64,000 bases of DNA from Terribacillus saccharophilus (GCF_002272075.1 NZ_NPBJ01000013.1:230409-294408); one strand, 5' to 3'; counted from the first letter of the stretch, positions 40,654 to 49,837 are shown. The notes: a model not told the origin generated them from the letters alone. Numbers and translations are program-made.

Positions 40654-41329
40654 ACCCGTAGTCACCTCCCGCTTCGTCACGGACAATGCGGCCGTTTTCG
40701 ATGGCGATGACACGTTTCTTAATCGTATTTACGATTTCTTTACTGTGTGTAGCCATGATGATTGTCGTTCCTTTGTTATTGACATCCTCCAGCACCTTCA
40801 TGATGCCCCAGGATGTTTCTGGATCCAAGTTACCTGTCGGCTCGTCAGCTATGACGACCTTCGGGTTATTCGCAATTGCCCGGGCAATTGCCACACGCTG
40901 CTGTTCCCCGCCGGAAAGCTCATCAGGAAACGATCTAGCTTTATCTTTTATTCCGACAAGATCGAGCACTTCCATTACACGATCTCGGATTACTTTAGGA
41001 GTCTCTTCTATTACTTCCAGAGCAAAAGCAACATTTTCATAGATTGTCAGTTTCGGAAGCAATTTGAAATCCTGGTACACAACACCGATTTTCCTTCTAA
41101 CTTTTGGAATTTGGCGTTCTTTATACGTACTCAAATCTTTGTTATCTACTTTCACGATACCGGTGCTCGGTTTCTCACCACGGAAGATCATCTTCACGAA
41201 GGTCGATTTTCCGGCTCCGCTCGGTCCTACTAAATACACGAATTCCCCACTGTCGATATGCACGTCGACACCATTAAGCGCTGTGACGCCATTGGAATAC
41301 GTCTTATGCACACCCTTCATATCTATCAT
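40643..41329 (-). CDS. ftsE: Cell-division ATP-binding protein FtsE
   Basis: ATPase subunit of FtsEX, 228 aa. Walker A GPSGAGKS (35-42), signature LSGGEQQRVAIARA, Walker B VVIADEPTG and switch His (MATHSKEIV) are all in place. Overlaps ftsX. Upstream lies an extended -10 (TGTTATAAT at 41429-41437 on the minus strand), about 100 bases before the ATG, which may be the promoter of the ftsEX-hydrolase group. Confidence 0.97.
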   Translation of the reverse strand: MIDMKGVHKTYSNGVTALNGVDVHIDSGEFVYLVGPSGAGKSTFVKMIFRGEKPSTGIVKVDNKDLSTYKERQIPKVRRKIGVVYQDFKLLPKLTIYENVAFALEVIEETPKVIRDRVMEVLDLVGIKDKARSFPDELSGGEQQRVAIARAIANNPKVVIADEPTGNLDPETSWGIMKVLEDVNNKGTTIIMATHSKEIVNTIKKRVIAIENGRIVRDEAGGDYGYEI

Positions 41330-41570
41330 GTTTAACTCACCTTTGTTTTTATTCTAATCTGCTAATTTATCAACTAAGTATGTCGAACATTGGCGAAAGC
41401 AATCGAAAAAGCTCTCAAACCTGAAACCATTATAACATCTAATTCCTGTTTTTTTAGACATATTAATATTACATTTGTGTTTCAATATATGACAATAGGC
41501 TTGGTTTTTGAAATATTTTGCGCAGTATCTTGTCGTAACCACTCGTTACTATGTAGAAAAAATACAACAA

Positions 41571-41599
41571 AATACCCATACAGCTTGTGTATGGGTATT
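41571..41599 (-). terminator. Terminator of cccB
   Basis: Perfect 11-bp stem AATACCCATAC / GTATGGGTATT then TTGTTGTATTTTT on the minus strand. Confidence 0.9.
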
Positions 41600-41612
41600 T
41601 GTCATTTTATTA

Positions 41613-41912
41613 TTACTGCTGTTCTTGGAGCCATTCGGCGATTTTTTCCGCCTCTTCACCTTCAGCTTGCCCGGCAGGCATGCCGCCTTTGCCGTTTTCC
41701 ATGATATCCACTAGTTCTTCCTTTGTATACGTAGAACCAAGATTATCAAGCGGAGGACCGCCATTGCCGCCGCTCAAGTCCTGACCGTGGCACATGGCAC
41801 AGTTGTTCTCAAACGATTCTTGCGGTGTTTCAGCCGTATTATCGCTATTACCGCAAGCGGCTAGAAAAAGTATAACCACAAGGCTCGAGCCAGTTAAAGC
41901 TAGCTTTTTCAA
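41613..41912 (-). CDS. cccB: Cytochrome c-551 lipoprotein
   Basis: Small haem lipoprotein of 99 aa that carries electrons outside the membrane in the cytochrome c oxidase branch. Signal peptide with lipobox LAAC (lipid Cys20), low-complexity tether, haem site CAMCH (Cys38, Cys41, His42) and a Met in GKGGMPAG as the likely sixth ligand. In B. subtilis cccB also lies next to prfB. Implies aerobic respiration with a caa3-type or similar oxidase. Confidence 0.93.
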   Translation of the reverse strand: MKKLALTGSSLVVILFLAACGNSDNTAETPQESFENNCAMCHGQDLSGGNGGPPLDNLGSTYTKEELVDIMENGKGGMPAGQAEGEEAEKIAEWLQEQQ

Positions 41913-41986
41913 GAGAATCGCATCCTTTTCTTTTAGATGGAATAACGGTTCAGCTTGTTATGTTACAGGAACATTACGAAATGCCC

Positions 41987-43085
41987 TTAAATTGTGGAAC
42001 GCAAGTACGCATTGATGAATGGATCCAGCTGTCCGTCCATTACAGCTTGTGTATTTCCGGATTCTTCATTCGTCCGATGATCTTTTACCATGGAATATGG
42101 ATGGAATACATAGGAACGAATTTGGCTTCCCCAGCCAATTTCTTTTTGTTCGCCGCGAATTTCGTTCAGCTCTTGCTGCTGTTTCTCAATCTCAAGCTGG
42201 TACAACTTCGCTTTCAGCATCTTCATCGCGTGCTCGCGGTTTTTAATCTGAGAACGCTCCGATTGACATGTCACGACAGTATTAGTAGGAAGATGCGTAA
42301 TCCTTACGGCAGAATCCGTCGTATTGACGTGCTGTCCGCCGGCACCGCTGGAACGGTACGTATCGATTTTCAAATCCTCTGTCCGAATGTCTACATCGAT
42401 ATCATCATCGAATTCTGGCATTACATCACAAGAGACAAACGATGTATGACGGCGTCCTGAACTGTCAAATGGGGAAATACGCACAAGACGGTGCACCCCT
42501 TTTTCAGCCTTCAAATAACCATATGCATTCAAACCTTTGATCAACAGCGTTACACTTTTCACACCAGCTTCCTCACCAGGAAGGTAATCTAGTGTCTCCA
42601 CTTTGCAATTATGCTTCTCAGCCCAACGCGTGTACATACGAAGCAGCATACTCGCCCAGTCCTGAGATTCCGTTCCGCCGGCACCTGGGTGCAACTCTAG
42701 AATTGCATTGTTTTTATCGTATGGCTCACTTAGAAGCATGAGCAGTTCAAATTCATCAAGTGCTTCACGCATGGAGACGATTTCTTCCTCCAACTCAGCG
42801 CGAAGATCTGCGTCGTCTTCTTCTTTCACCAATTCGAAACTAACATCCAAATCTTCATGCTGGGATAATAGCTTTTCATAGCCATCCACTGATTCCTTCA
42901 AGCCATTGGATTCATTGATGACTTTCTGAGCTCCTTGCTGATCATCCCAGAATGTAGGCTCAAGCATCCGATCCTCTAACTCAGCAATACGGGCTTTCTT
43001 TTGATCTAAGTCAAAGAGACCCCCTAAAGTCAGTTAGTTGTTTTTCCATTCGATCAAGTTCATTTCTGATTTCTGCTAATTCCAT
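41987..43085 (-). CDS. prfB: Peptide chain release factor 2 with programmed +1 frameshift
   Basis: RF2 reads UAA and UGA stops. The gene is split: an ATG at 43083-43085 with GAGGTGAG upstream opens 24 codons ([11 protein letters not shown]...RGSL) ending at an in-frame TGA (43011-43013); the remainder continues in the +1 frame to 41987. At the junction the minus strand has the SD-like AGGGGG (43020-43025) followed by CTTTGAC (43010-43016), the classical self-regulating RF2 frameshift site. Product 365 aa, the normal length. SPF motif ([13 protein letters not shown]) for stop recognition and GGQ ([10 protein letters not shown]) for hydrolysis are present. Confidence 0.97.
43010..43025 (-). promoter_or_regulatory. 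RF2 programmed frameshift signal
   Basis: AGGGGG stimulator, three bases (TCT) and the slippery CTT-TGA-C. Low RF2 slows termination at TGA, letting the ribosome slip +1 and make more RF2. Confidence 0.95.
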
Positions 43086-43143
43086 TTTCTCTCACCTCAT
43101 ATAAGTCTGTAACAAACACTATTATACTCTATGACCGTGACAG

Positions 43144-43171
43144 AACCCGCGCAACAACTTGCACGGGTTTG
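43144..43171 (-). terminator. Possible terminator of secA
   Basis: AACCCGTGCA / TGCGCGGGTT stem (one mismatch) between secA and prfB; no clear T-tract, so secA-prfB read-through is likely, as in B. subtilis. Confidence 0.45.
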
Positions 43172-43177
43172 TCAAAA

Positions 43178-45694
43178 TCACTGACCATGACAGTTCTTGT
43201 ATTTCTTACCGCTGCCGCATGGGCATGGGTCATTCCGTCCTATCGTATCGCCTTTGACGACTGGAGCTTTTTTCTTTTTCTTATCAGCTTGTGTATCATC
43301 GCCACTGACAGCTTGGACACCTTTCGCAACTTCTTCACGCTGCAGGTTATCGCGGATTTCTGCTTTCAGAACGTAACGAGTGACTTCTTCCTTAATGGAA
43401 GTGATCATCGCTTCGAACATATTGTAGCCTTCCAGCTGGTATTCACGAAGCGGATCGTTCTGACCATACGCGCGCAAGTGGATACCTTGGCGAAGCTGAT
43501 CCATCTGATCGATATGATCCATCCATTTCGTATCAACCGTACGAAGCAAGATGACTTTTTCGAACTCGCGCATTTGATCCGGAGCCATTTCTTCTTCTTT
43601 CTGTTTCAAATGCTCTCCGATTTTCTTAAGCAGCAATTCTTCGATCTCTTCTTCGTCTTTGTTCTTCAGCTCATCGACTCTCAGCTTGTCCTGCGGAAGC
43701 AAGTTAGCATGTGCATATTCCACTAATGCATCCAACTCCCAAGTCTCATCTGAATCGTCGGCAGTATGCGCTTGGACAACCATATGGACTGTATCCCGGA
43801 CCATTTCATCTACTATAGCTTTGAGATCCTCACTATCGATTACCTCAAAGCGCTGTTTGTAAATGATTTCCCGCTGTTCGCGAAGAACATCATCATAAGA
43901 AAGAACTGTTTTACGGGAGTCGAAGTTATTACCTTCCACTCGCTTCTGAGCCGATTCCACAGCACGTGATACCATCTTACTCTCGATCGGCGTGCTGTCA
44001 TCCATACCCAGACGATCCATCATATTGCGCATGTTGTCGGAACCGAAACGGCGCATGAGTTCATCTTCCATAGACAAGTAGAACTGTGTCACACCAGGGT
44101 CACCTTGACGTCCCGCACGACCGCGAAGCTGGTTATCAATACGGCGGGATTCATGACGCTCTGTCCCGATAACAGCAAGACCGCCAAGCTCCAATACACC
44201 TTCACCTAACTTGATGTCCGTACCACGACCAGCCATGTTCGTTGCGATTGTTACTGCACCTTTTTGACCGGCATCCTCGATGATCTCCGCTTCACGATGG
44301 TGGTTCTTCGCATTCAATACATTATGCGGTACACCCGCACGTTTTAACAGCTTGCTGATCAGCTCAGAAGTCTCAACAGCTACTGTACCGACAAGCACAG
44401 GCTGACCTGTTTCGTGGCGGGCCTTGATTTCTTCCACAACCGAACGGAACTTGCCTTCCATGGATTTGAAGATGTAATCAGATTTATCCTGACGTGTGAT
44501 ATCTCTGTTCGTAGGAATCTGAAGCACGTCCATATTATAAATATTGCGGAACTCTTCTTCCTCTGTTTTTGCTGTACCAGTCATACCGGCAAGCTTTTTG
44601 TACATACGGAAGTAGTTCTGGAAAGTGATCGATGCCAGCGTCATGCTTTCATTCTGGATCTGAAGACCTTCCTTCGCCTCAATTGCTTGGTGAAGACCGT
44701 CGCTGTAACGACGTCCCTTCATCAAACGTCCTGTGAAGCTATCAACGATGATGACTTCTTCGTCTTCCACAACATAATCCGTATCACGCTGCATCGTTAC
44801 ATGGGCTTTCAATGCCTGATTGATATGATGCGTGATAGATACATTCTTCAGATCGAATAAGTTTTCCAGGCCGAAGAATTTCTCCGCCTTGTTGATGCCT
44901 TCTTCCGTCAGAAGAACAGATTTCGTTTTGACATCGTTCGTATAATCTTCTTCCATCTTTAACACACGCACAAAGGAGTTAGCTTGTGTGTACAGACTTG
45001 CTGATTTTGCAGCTGAACCGGAAATGATAAGCGGTGTCCGCGCTTCATCGATCAAAATGGAATCGACCTCATCAATGATAGCAAAATTAAGCGGACGCTG
45101 AACCATTTGATTCTTATACAGCACCATGTTATCACGCAAATAGTCAAAGCCAAGCTCGTTATTCGTGCTGTACGTGATATCTGCTGCATAAGCTTCCTGC
45201 TTCTGTTCACGTGTCATACCAGCACCGTTCTGTCCGACAGTCAGACCAAGAAATTCGAATAACGGACGGTTATTCTCTGCATCACGACCGGCAAGATAGT
45301 CATTGACTGTGACAACATGCACACCTTCGCCAGATAAAGCGTTCAAGTAAGCTGGGAGCGTACTTGCAAGTGTTTTACCTTCCCCTGTTTTCATCTCAGC
45401 GATGTTACCGCCATGAATAGCAATACCACCTAGCAACTGGACATGGAAAGGTCGCATGCCAAGTACACGCTCAGCCGCTTCCCTTACAGTTGCAAATGCT
45501 TCTGGCAGCAAGTCATCCAAAGACTCTCCATCCTGATAGCGCTTTTTAAATTCATTAGTCTTCTCTTTTAATTGTTCATCTGTATATGCTCGATATTCAT
45601 CTGCTAATGTTTCTATTTGTTCGGCTGTTTTCTGGGCACGGCTGACTTGCTTTTGCGTACCGTCTCCAAACACCCGTTTAAGTAGTCCACGCAT
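43178..45694 (-). CDS. secA: Preprotein translocase ATPase SecA
   Basis: Motor of the Sec export pathway, 838 aa. Walker A MKTGEGKT (101-108), Walker B-type [15 protein letters not shown], preprotein cross-linking domain, IRA1 and scaffold domain, and the C-terminal zinc-binding SEC-C tail [13 protein letters not shown]. Lies between hpf and prfB as in B. subtilis, except that a small unrecognised gene separates it from hpf here. Confidence 0.98.
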   Translation of the reverse strand: MRGLLKRVFGDGTQKQVSRAQKTAEQIETLADEYRAYTDEQLKEKTNEFKKRYQDGESLDDLLPEAFATVREAAERVLGMRPFHVQLLGGIAIHGGNIAEMKTGEGKTLASTLPAYLNALSGEGVHVVTVNDYLAGRDAENNRPLFEFLGLTVGQNGAGMTREQKQEAYAADITYSTNNELGFDYLRDNMVLYKNQMVQRPLNFAIIDEVDSILIDEARTPLIISGSAAKSASLYTQANSFVRVLKMEEDYTNDVKTKSVLLTEEGINKAEKFFGLENLFDLKNVSITHHINQALKAHVTMQRDTDYVVEDEEVIIVDSFTGRLMKGRRYSDGLHQAIEAKEGLQIQNESMTLASITFQNYFRMYKKLAGMTGTAKTEEEEFRNIYNMDVLQIPTNRDITRQDKSDYIFKSMEGKFRSVVEEIKARHETGQPVLVGTVAVETSELISKLLKRAGVPHNVLNAKNHHREAEIIEDAGQKGAVTIATNMAGRGTDIKLGEGVLELGGLAVIGTERHESRRIDNQLRGRAGRQGDPGVTQFYLSMEDELMRRFGSDNMRNMMDRLGMDDSTPIESKMVSRAVESAQKRVEGNNFDSRKTVLSYDDVLREQREIIYKQRFEVIDSEDLKAIVDEMVRDTVHMVVQAHTADDSDETWELDALVEYAHANLLPQDKLRVDELKNKDEEEIEELLLKKIGEHLKQKEEEMAPDQMREFEKVILLRTVDTKWMDHIDQMDQLRQGIHLRAYGQNDPLREYQLEGYNMFEAMITSIKEEVTRYVLKAEIRDNLQREEVAKGVQAVSGDDTQADKKKKKAPVVKGDTIGRNDPCPCGSGKKYKNCHGQ

Positions 45695-45789
45695 AATAAC
45701 GCTCCTCTTTTAAATCAAAAAAGTATAGTCCAAAAATAATAATAACACTAGGTTTGGCGGTTTACAAGAAAGGGAAACCAGCTACTTCC

Positions 45790-45830
45790 AAAAACAAAAA
45801 AACAGCGGCGCCCAGTCCCAGGACGCCGCT
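45790..45830 (-). terminator. Strong terminator after the small gene
   Basis: AGCGGCG / CGCCGCT stem with an inner CC/GG-rich part (45804-45830), then GTTTTTTTGTTTTT on the minus strand. It ends transcription before secA. Confidence 0.92.
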
Positions 45831-45980
45831 AAACATGGAAGGATTGCCATGTCAGACATTCGCAATATTGTAATCGCTACTCCAGCCGCATGAATGCCAC
45901 CATCAGTTGGAAAGCGCAGCCCCAAGGGAGGAGGCTGCGATTATCCTGGTGGAGTCTTGCGGGGAAAAGGAGACCGCCCC
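45831..45980 (-). other. Structured 3' region of the small-gene transcript
   Basis: 150 bases between the small gene's stop and the terminator. On the minus strand CGCAGCC (45933-45939) can pair with GGCTGCG (45915-45921); TAATCGC (45937-45943) overlaps the first arm and can pair instead with GCGATTA (45871-45877), so the two pairings exclude each other. CATGG/CCATG forms a further small hairpin just before the terminator. I do not recognise an RNA family. Confidence 0.35.
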
Positions 45981-46181
45981 TCAGAAGACACGCGATCTGG
46001 AGGACAGATCCCGTTGCATTTGTTCGATGCACCAGCGTTCGAGCTGCTCTTGCTTCCATTGAAGTTCCGCCAGCCTTCGATTGGTCGCTGCGATGATCTC
46101 GAGCAGCTGTGTGATCGTATGCTCATGCTGTGTGAGTTGGGAATGGGAGACTCGGTGGACAGCATAATCTGAATCTCTGAT
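45981..46181 (-). CDS. Small coiled-coil protein with non-standard start (ATC), unknown
   Basis: Open frame of 66 codons plus TGA (45981-45983). AAAGGAGG lies eight bases before an ATC codon (46179-46181); no ATG, GTG or TTG is in frame near the site, and the only other option, CTG at 46185-46187, is two bases from the Shine-Dalgarno. The reading is protein-like: IRDSDYAVHRVSHSQLTQ, then a Glu/Gln/Leu-rich amphipathic helix with heptad spacing (TQLLEIIAATNRRLAELQW, KQEQLERW). An extended -10 lies about 30 bases upstream of the start and a strong terminator follows. AUC starts are rare but known for translation-regulated genes. I do not recognise the family; a sequence error at the start cannot be excluded. 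Confidence 0.6.
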   Translation of the reverse strand: MRDSDYAVHRVSHSQLTQHEHTITQLLEIIAATNRRLAELQWKQEQLERWCIEQMQRDLSSRSRVF

Positions 46182-46213
46182 GGTCAGTACCTCCTTTTGT
46201 TGTAGCTGACTTA

Positions 46214-46222
46214 TTTATATCA
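46214..46222 (-). promoter_or_regulatory. Extended -10 promoter of the small gene
   Basis: TGATATAAA on the minus strand, with a transcription start expected near 46207, about ten bases before the ribosome binding site. The -35 is weak. An inverted repeat AAAAC-GGTC-GTTTT (46240-46253) lies just upstream in the -35 area. Confidence 0.5.
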
Positions 46223-46380
46223 TGACGCTTTTGAAAGGAAAAACGACCGTTTTCGTAAAACACCGAAGGACTTTCTCCATAAAATACAAGAATTCGCCAT
46301 CATCCGACAGCTTTCATCCCGATTTCTACGTGATTTTGAGATATCCCTTATCCGTTTTTGCAAAACGAGCTAAATTACAA

Positions 46381-46406
46381 AGGGCAGACGCATTTGCGTC
46401 TGCCCT
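46381..46406 (-). terminator. Terminator of hpf
   Basis: Perfect 12-bp stem AGGGCAGACGCA / TGCGTCTGCCCT followed by TTGTAATTT; isolates hpf from the small gene. Confidence 0.88.
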
Positions 46407-46419
46407 GATCTATTTTTCA

Positions 46420-46992
46420 TTAACTAGGCTCAATAAGCCCGTATCTTCCATCTTTACGCTTGTAGACGACATTTGTGTCTCCACTCGCTGAGTTTGTATA
46501 AACAAAGAAGCTGTGCCCTAGCATATCCATCTGCAGGATCGCTTCCTCGGAATCCATCGGTTTTAAGTCAAAACGCTTGTTTCGTACAATTTCGTACGGA
46601 CTCAGATCTTCCTCTTCCTCCGCCGCGACGACAGCACTTGCTGCACTTTCATTCTCCATTGCAGCGAATGCATGCTTCGGTGCATCTCCGCTTTGACGGG
46701 AGCGTCGGTTCACTTTCGTCTTATGCTTCTTGACCTGACGTTCCAGCTTCGTTACAACCAGATCAATTGCAGCATATAGATCATCATGACTTTCCTCTGC
46801 CCGCAATAGCAAATTCTTCATCGGAATCGTCACTTCAATCTTCGACTCATTGTTATGCACACTCAAGTTTACGTGAACCTCGGAATCTACCGGGGAATCA
46901 AAATATCTCTCCAGTTTGCCTACCTTCTTCTCGATGTAGTCCTTGATTGCTTCTGTAGTCTCGACATTCTCGCCACGAATATTGTACTTCAT
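46420..46992 (-). CDS. hpf: Long-form ribosome hibernation promoting factor (YvyD)
   Basis: Binds the 30S decoding region and dimerises ribosomes into inactive 100S particles in stationary phase and stress. 190 aa: N-terminal S30AE domain (1-105, MKYNIRGENVETTEAIKDYI), linker, and the C-terminal dimerisation domain (about 128-188, EIVRNKRFDLKPMDSEEAI) that marks the long form. AAAGGAGG upstream. A textbook sigma-B promoter precedes it, as for B. subtilis yvyD. Confidence 0.96.
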   Translation of the reverse strand: MKYNIRGENVETTEAIKDYIEKKVGKLERYFDSPVDSEVHVNLSVHNNESKIEVTIPMKNLLLRAEESHDDLYAAIDLVVTKLERQVKKHKTKVNRRSRQSGDAPKHAFAAMENESAASAVVAAEEEEDLSPYEIVRNKRFDLKPMDSEEAILQMDMLGHSFFVYTNSASGDTNVVYKRKDGRYGLIEPS

Positions 46993-47033
46993 AACAAGTG
47001 TCCTCCTTTCATCCTTATGAGGATACTTTCTAC

Positions 47034-47059
47034 ATTCCCTTTACAATACCTTCATAAAC
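47034..47059 (-). promoter_or_regulatory. Sigma-B promoter of hpf
   Basis: GTTTAT (47054-47059), 14-bp spacer, GGGAAT (47034-47039), about 42 bases before the ATG. Confidence 0.8.
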
Positions 47060-47135
47060 AAAGAAAAGAGTCAGAAAAATAAGAAGTTTAATCGAAATAT
47101 GTCACGGTTTGGACAACAAAACTTTACATAATAAA

Positions 47136-47165
47136 AGCACCGGAACCAGAATCGGTTCAAGTGCT
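47136..47165 (-). terminator. Terminator of the flaG/fliDST group
   Basis: AGCAC(TT)GAACC / GGTTC(CG)GTGCT hairpin followed by TTTTATTATG on the minus strand, directly after fliT. Confidence 0.82.
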
Positions 47166-47167
47166 CC

Positions 47168-47521
47168 TTATTTCCGTTTATCGAGAAATCTCCCATCAAG
47201 CGTCTGCATGCTAGCGTACGGGTTTATATATTTCTTACCGGATTGCTTCTGTTTCTTGATGGTACGTATATCAATCTTTAATTGGTCGAATATTCCCTGG
47301 ACATGCTTGCTGATCCGGTCATTCATCGGCAGCAGCTCTTTGCCCAAAAGATTTTCCTCCGTCGTAAAAGGAGGCTTCAGCTCTTCCATTTGACCGGAGC
47401 GGACCTCGAGAAGTGCTGTAAGAGAGTTGACGACTTCTTCCCGATTTTCTGACGTTACTGGCTGACTGACGAGTGAATCCAACTGTGCAGTCGTGTCATA
47501 TAGAGCCTGTACCCGGTTCAT
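47168..47521 (-). CDS. fliT: FliT-type flagellar protein
   Basis: Small helical protein, 117 aa (113 in B. subtilis), in the position of the FliT export chaperone. Start at MNRVQALYDTTAQLDSL (47519-47521), whose ATG shares one base with the fliS stop (TAATG), so it is translationally coupled. Sequence conservation is low in this family; the call rests on size, helical character and the fliD-fliS-fliT order. Confidence 0.85.
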   Translation of the reverse strand: MNRVQALYDTTAQLDSLVSQPVTSENREEVVNSLTALLEVRSGQMEELKPPFTTEENLLGKELLPMNDRISKHVQGIFDQLKIDIRTIKKQKQSGKKYINPYASMQTLDGRFLDKRK

Positions 47522-47919
47522 TAAACAGATGCTCCTGTGCCGAATTGCTGCTTGCGCGTTTGTTTTACGACTTCTTTCCATGTGTCACGGAAATCAGTGA
47601 TTAAATCTAATGCACTGCTGAGCGCTTGCAGATCATTATGCGTATTTGCTTGGATAAGCTGCTGATTGATGAAATCATACAAAGGCATGATTTCTTTTGT
47701 GATTGGCACTTCAGGATCAAGGGTAATCATCAGCTCACGCACGATGTTTTGTGCTTTTTGGATGTTTGTGTTCTTACTCTCTATATCTTTCTTCTCAATT
47801 GCCTGCTGAGCAAATTTGATGAATTTGATACAGCCGTTGTATAGCATGAGCGTCAGCTCACCTGGAGAAGCGGTCTGAACGGAATTTTGCTGATACGCCT
47901 GGTAATTTTGTACCGACAT
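47521..47919 (-). CDS. fliS: Flagellin export chaperone FliS
   Basis: Four-helix chaperone, 132 aa, that holds flagellin monomers before export and also affects the FliW-flagellin-CsrA balance. N-terminal AYQQNSVQTASPGELTLMLY is the family hallmark. It lies 22 bases after fliD and is coupled to fliT. Confidence 0.96.
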   Translation of the reverse strand: MSVQNYQAYQQNSVQTASPGELTLMLYNGCIKFIKFAQQAIEKKDIESKNTNIQKAQNIVRELMITLDPEVPITKEIMPLYDFINQQLIQANTHNDLQALSSALDLITDFRDTWKEVVKQTRKQQFGTGASV

Positions 47920-47941
47920 GTTTGTATTACTCCTTTAGCGC

Positions 47942-49465
47942 TTATCCGCCGAAGCTGGATGTCAGATAAGCGGATTGTTGATTCATTTGGCTGATGGCTT
48001 GTTCCATGGCTGAGAATTGACGCCAGTAGCGATCTTCAGTTTGGGTAAGATAGTCTTGGAAGTCGTCGATGCGCTTTTCAACGTCATCCAGCCTTTTACC
48101 GATAGTGAACTGATCGTTAGTGTATGTCGATTTACCGGCCTTTTTATAGATATTGTCCATCGTCGAATCTACTGTTTTCTCCAAACGCTGCAAAATTCCT
48201 TGGCTCTCTCCTTCTGCACTGTTTGAGAATAACTTGTAAACACCATCTGGATTTTCACGTAAGGCATCTTTTAATTGCTTCTCATCTATCACAAGTTTTC
48301 CGTTCTCAAGATAGTCTTTGGAAGTGGTAATCCCTATTTGTGCTAATTGAGTATATTCTCCGCCTGTTTCTACATTACTGTACCAAGCATTCCTCATTGA
48401 AAAAAGACCGTTCTGAAGAACTGAATCGCCTTTTAACATCCCACTTTTCGCTTTTTCATCCCAAAGCTTGATTTCATCTTCTGACATTTCTTTCTTCTGA
48501 TCGTCAGTTAGAGGAGGATAGTCTCTGTATACCTTCTCATCCAGTCGCCCGTTTACTTCTTCTATAATCTCGTTATATTTATCAACAAATTCTTTAATTT
48601 TATCGTAAGCAGCATCAACATCGTTATCGACTGAGACTCGTACTGGGCCTTTTGTTTCTTCCACAAAGTTAAATGTTACGCCGCCCAGTGAATAGCTGTT
48701 TTTAGAAGTCTCGACATCTAACACGCCATTGTACGTTATTTTTGCATTTTGACCGCCTGACTCATTTTCATTTTTCAAGTTCAAGAAACCAGAAAAAAAT
48801 GCGTTATCAGCGCCAAAATCAATTTCTGCATTCCGGCTGAGTAGTTTACCATCATTATCGTATATATCTTCGTTAAGATCTCCCGTGTACTTCTTTTCCA
48901 TAACTACCTTACCAGATTGTGTATCATAGGAAGCACGGACACCTGCATTGGAATTCGTAATATCTTTTAGAATATCATTCAAGCTATCACTACTCGTAAA
49001 CGTTTTATCGTATTTGATTTCCGTTCCTTCTTGATCGTAAGTTGTAAAAGAAACAGTAAATTGTTCTCCTATAGGTTCATCAGGATTAAAATCATCCCCC
49101 CCAACACTACCCGTACTCACATTTATTGCAGCTGTAGCTACCTGTGTAACTTCAATACTATAGGATCCATTGGAGGCTGAAGAATCAGCAGTTGCTGTTA
49201 CAGCACTGCTTGATGAAGTTGTAGTCTTTTGATTATAAGTAGTTGAAAGCTTCATGTTGGTTAGCATATCGTCAAAGCTCTTTAGAGACGTATTCACTTC
49301 GCGATATGAGTCCTGCTGCCATGTTAATTTCGTCTGTTCTTGCTGCATCTTATATAATTTTTGTCGCTCAGCATTCATTAATTGTTCAACTAACGAATCC
49401 GTATCGATTCCGGAGGCTAGTCCTCCGACACGCATAGAGTTACTGCCTGAAATACTATCTACCAT
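47942..49465 (-). CDS. fliD: Flagellar hook-associated protein 2 (filament cap)
   Basis: Caps the growing filament and promotes flagellin folding, 507 aa, close to B. subtilis FliD. FliD_N at 8-110 (MRVGGLASGIDTDSLVEQLM), variable middle, FliD_C from about 240 with the C-terminal helical tail. Adjacent to flaG (16 bases) and fliS. No regulatory gap between them, so one transcription unit. Confidence 0.96.
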   Translation of the reverse strand: MVDSISGSNSMRVGGLASGIDTDSLVEQLMNAERQKLYKMQQEQTKLTWQQDSYREVNTSLKSFDDMLTNMKLSTTYNQKTTTSSSSAVTATADSSASNGSYSIEVTQVATAAINVSTGSVGGDDFNPDEPIGEQFTVSFTTYDQEGTEIKYDKTFTSSDSLNDILKDITNSNAGVRASYDTQSGKVVMEKKYTGDLNEDIYDNDGKLLSRNAEIDFGADNAFFSGFLNLKNENESGGQNAKITYNGVLDVETSKNSYSLGGVTFNFVEETKGPVRVSVDNDVDAAYDKIKEFVDKYNEIIEEVNGRLDEKVYRDYPPLTDDQKKEMSEDEIKLWDEKAKSGMLKGDSVLQNGLFSMRNAWYSNVETGGEYTQLAQIGITTSKDYLENGKLVIDEKQLKDALRENPDGVYKLFSNSAEGESQGILQRLEKTVDSTMDNIYKKAGKSTYTNDQFTIGKRLDDVEKRIDDFQDYLTQTEDRYWRQFSAMEQAISQMNQQSAYLTSSFGG

Positions 49466-49480
49466 ATAATCACCTACTCC

Positions 49481-49837
49481 TTATATTTTCTTATCAACGA
49501 GAAGTCCCATAAATTCGGCCATTTTTGCGTAACCATCCAAAAGCTTTTTAGGCGGAATTTCTTTTATGACTTCCTGTGTATCGGAATCAACCACTGTAAC
49601 AAAATATCGATCCAACTCTTCATGGAGTTCGAATTTCATGTTTGTATGGGTTGGTTCCAAAAACTTATTCATTGTTTCAATCACTTTTTCAATATCTGAT
49701 TTATCGTAATCATTATACGGTTTGGAACCGCTTGATGCGGACTCCTGCTTATGTATGACTCCGCTCTCTGCGAGTCGATTTTCGCCCGCCAGTGGTGTAA
49801 CATGCTGTGAAGCGGAAGAAGATAATTTGTCTATCAT
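49481..49837 (-). CDS. flaG: FlaG-family flagellar protein (YvyC)
   Basis: 118-aa FlaG protein, associated with filament length control. Start at MIDKLSSSAS (49835-49837) with AAGGAG 12 bases upstream. The conserved FlaG domain occupies the C-terminal two-thirds (about 48-115, LEPTHTNMKFELHEELDRY...VIKEIPPKKLLDGYAKM). First gene of flaG-fliD-fliS-fliT; a sigma-D -10 lies upstream. Confidence 0.92.
   Translation of the reverse strand: MIDKLSSSASQHVTPLAGENRLAESGVIHKQESASSGSKPYNDYDKSDIEKVIETMNKFLEPTHTNMKFELHEELDRYFVTVVDSDTQEVIKEIPPKKLLDGYAKMAEFMGLLVDKKI

Noticed and set aside
40514..41233. 239-codon plus-strand frame opposite ftsX/ftsE
   Set aside because: Crosses two well-supported minus-strand genes and reads as Phe/Ser/His-rich antisense.
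45831..45980. Known RNA such as 6S RNA, tmRNA or a T-box
   Set aside because: No 6S bubble, tmRNA tag frame with tRNA-like ends, or T-box TGGNACC motif was present.
46240..46253. AAAAC-GGTC-GTTTT as a ComK box
   Set aside because: The gap between AAAA and TTTT is six, not five, and only one box is present; ComK needs two.
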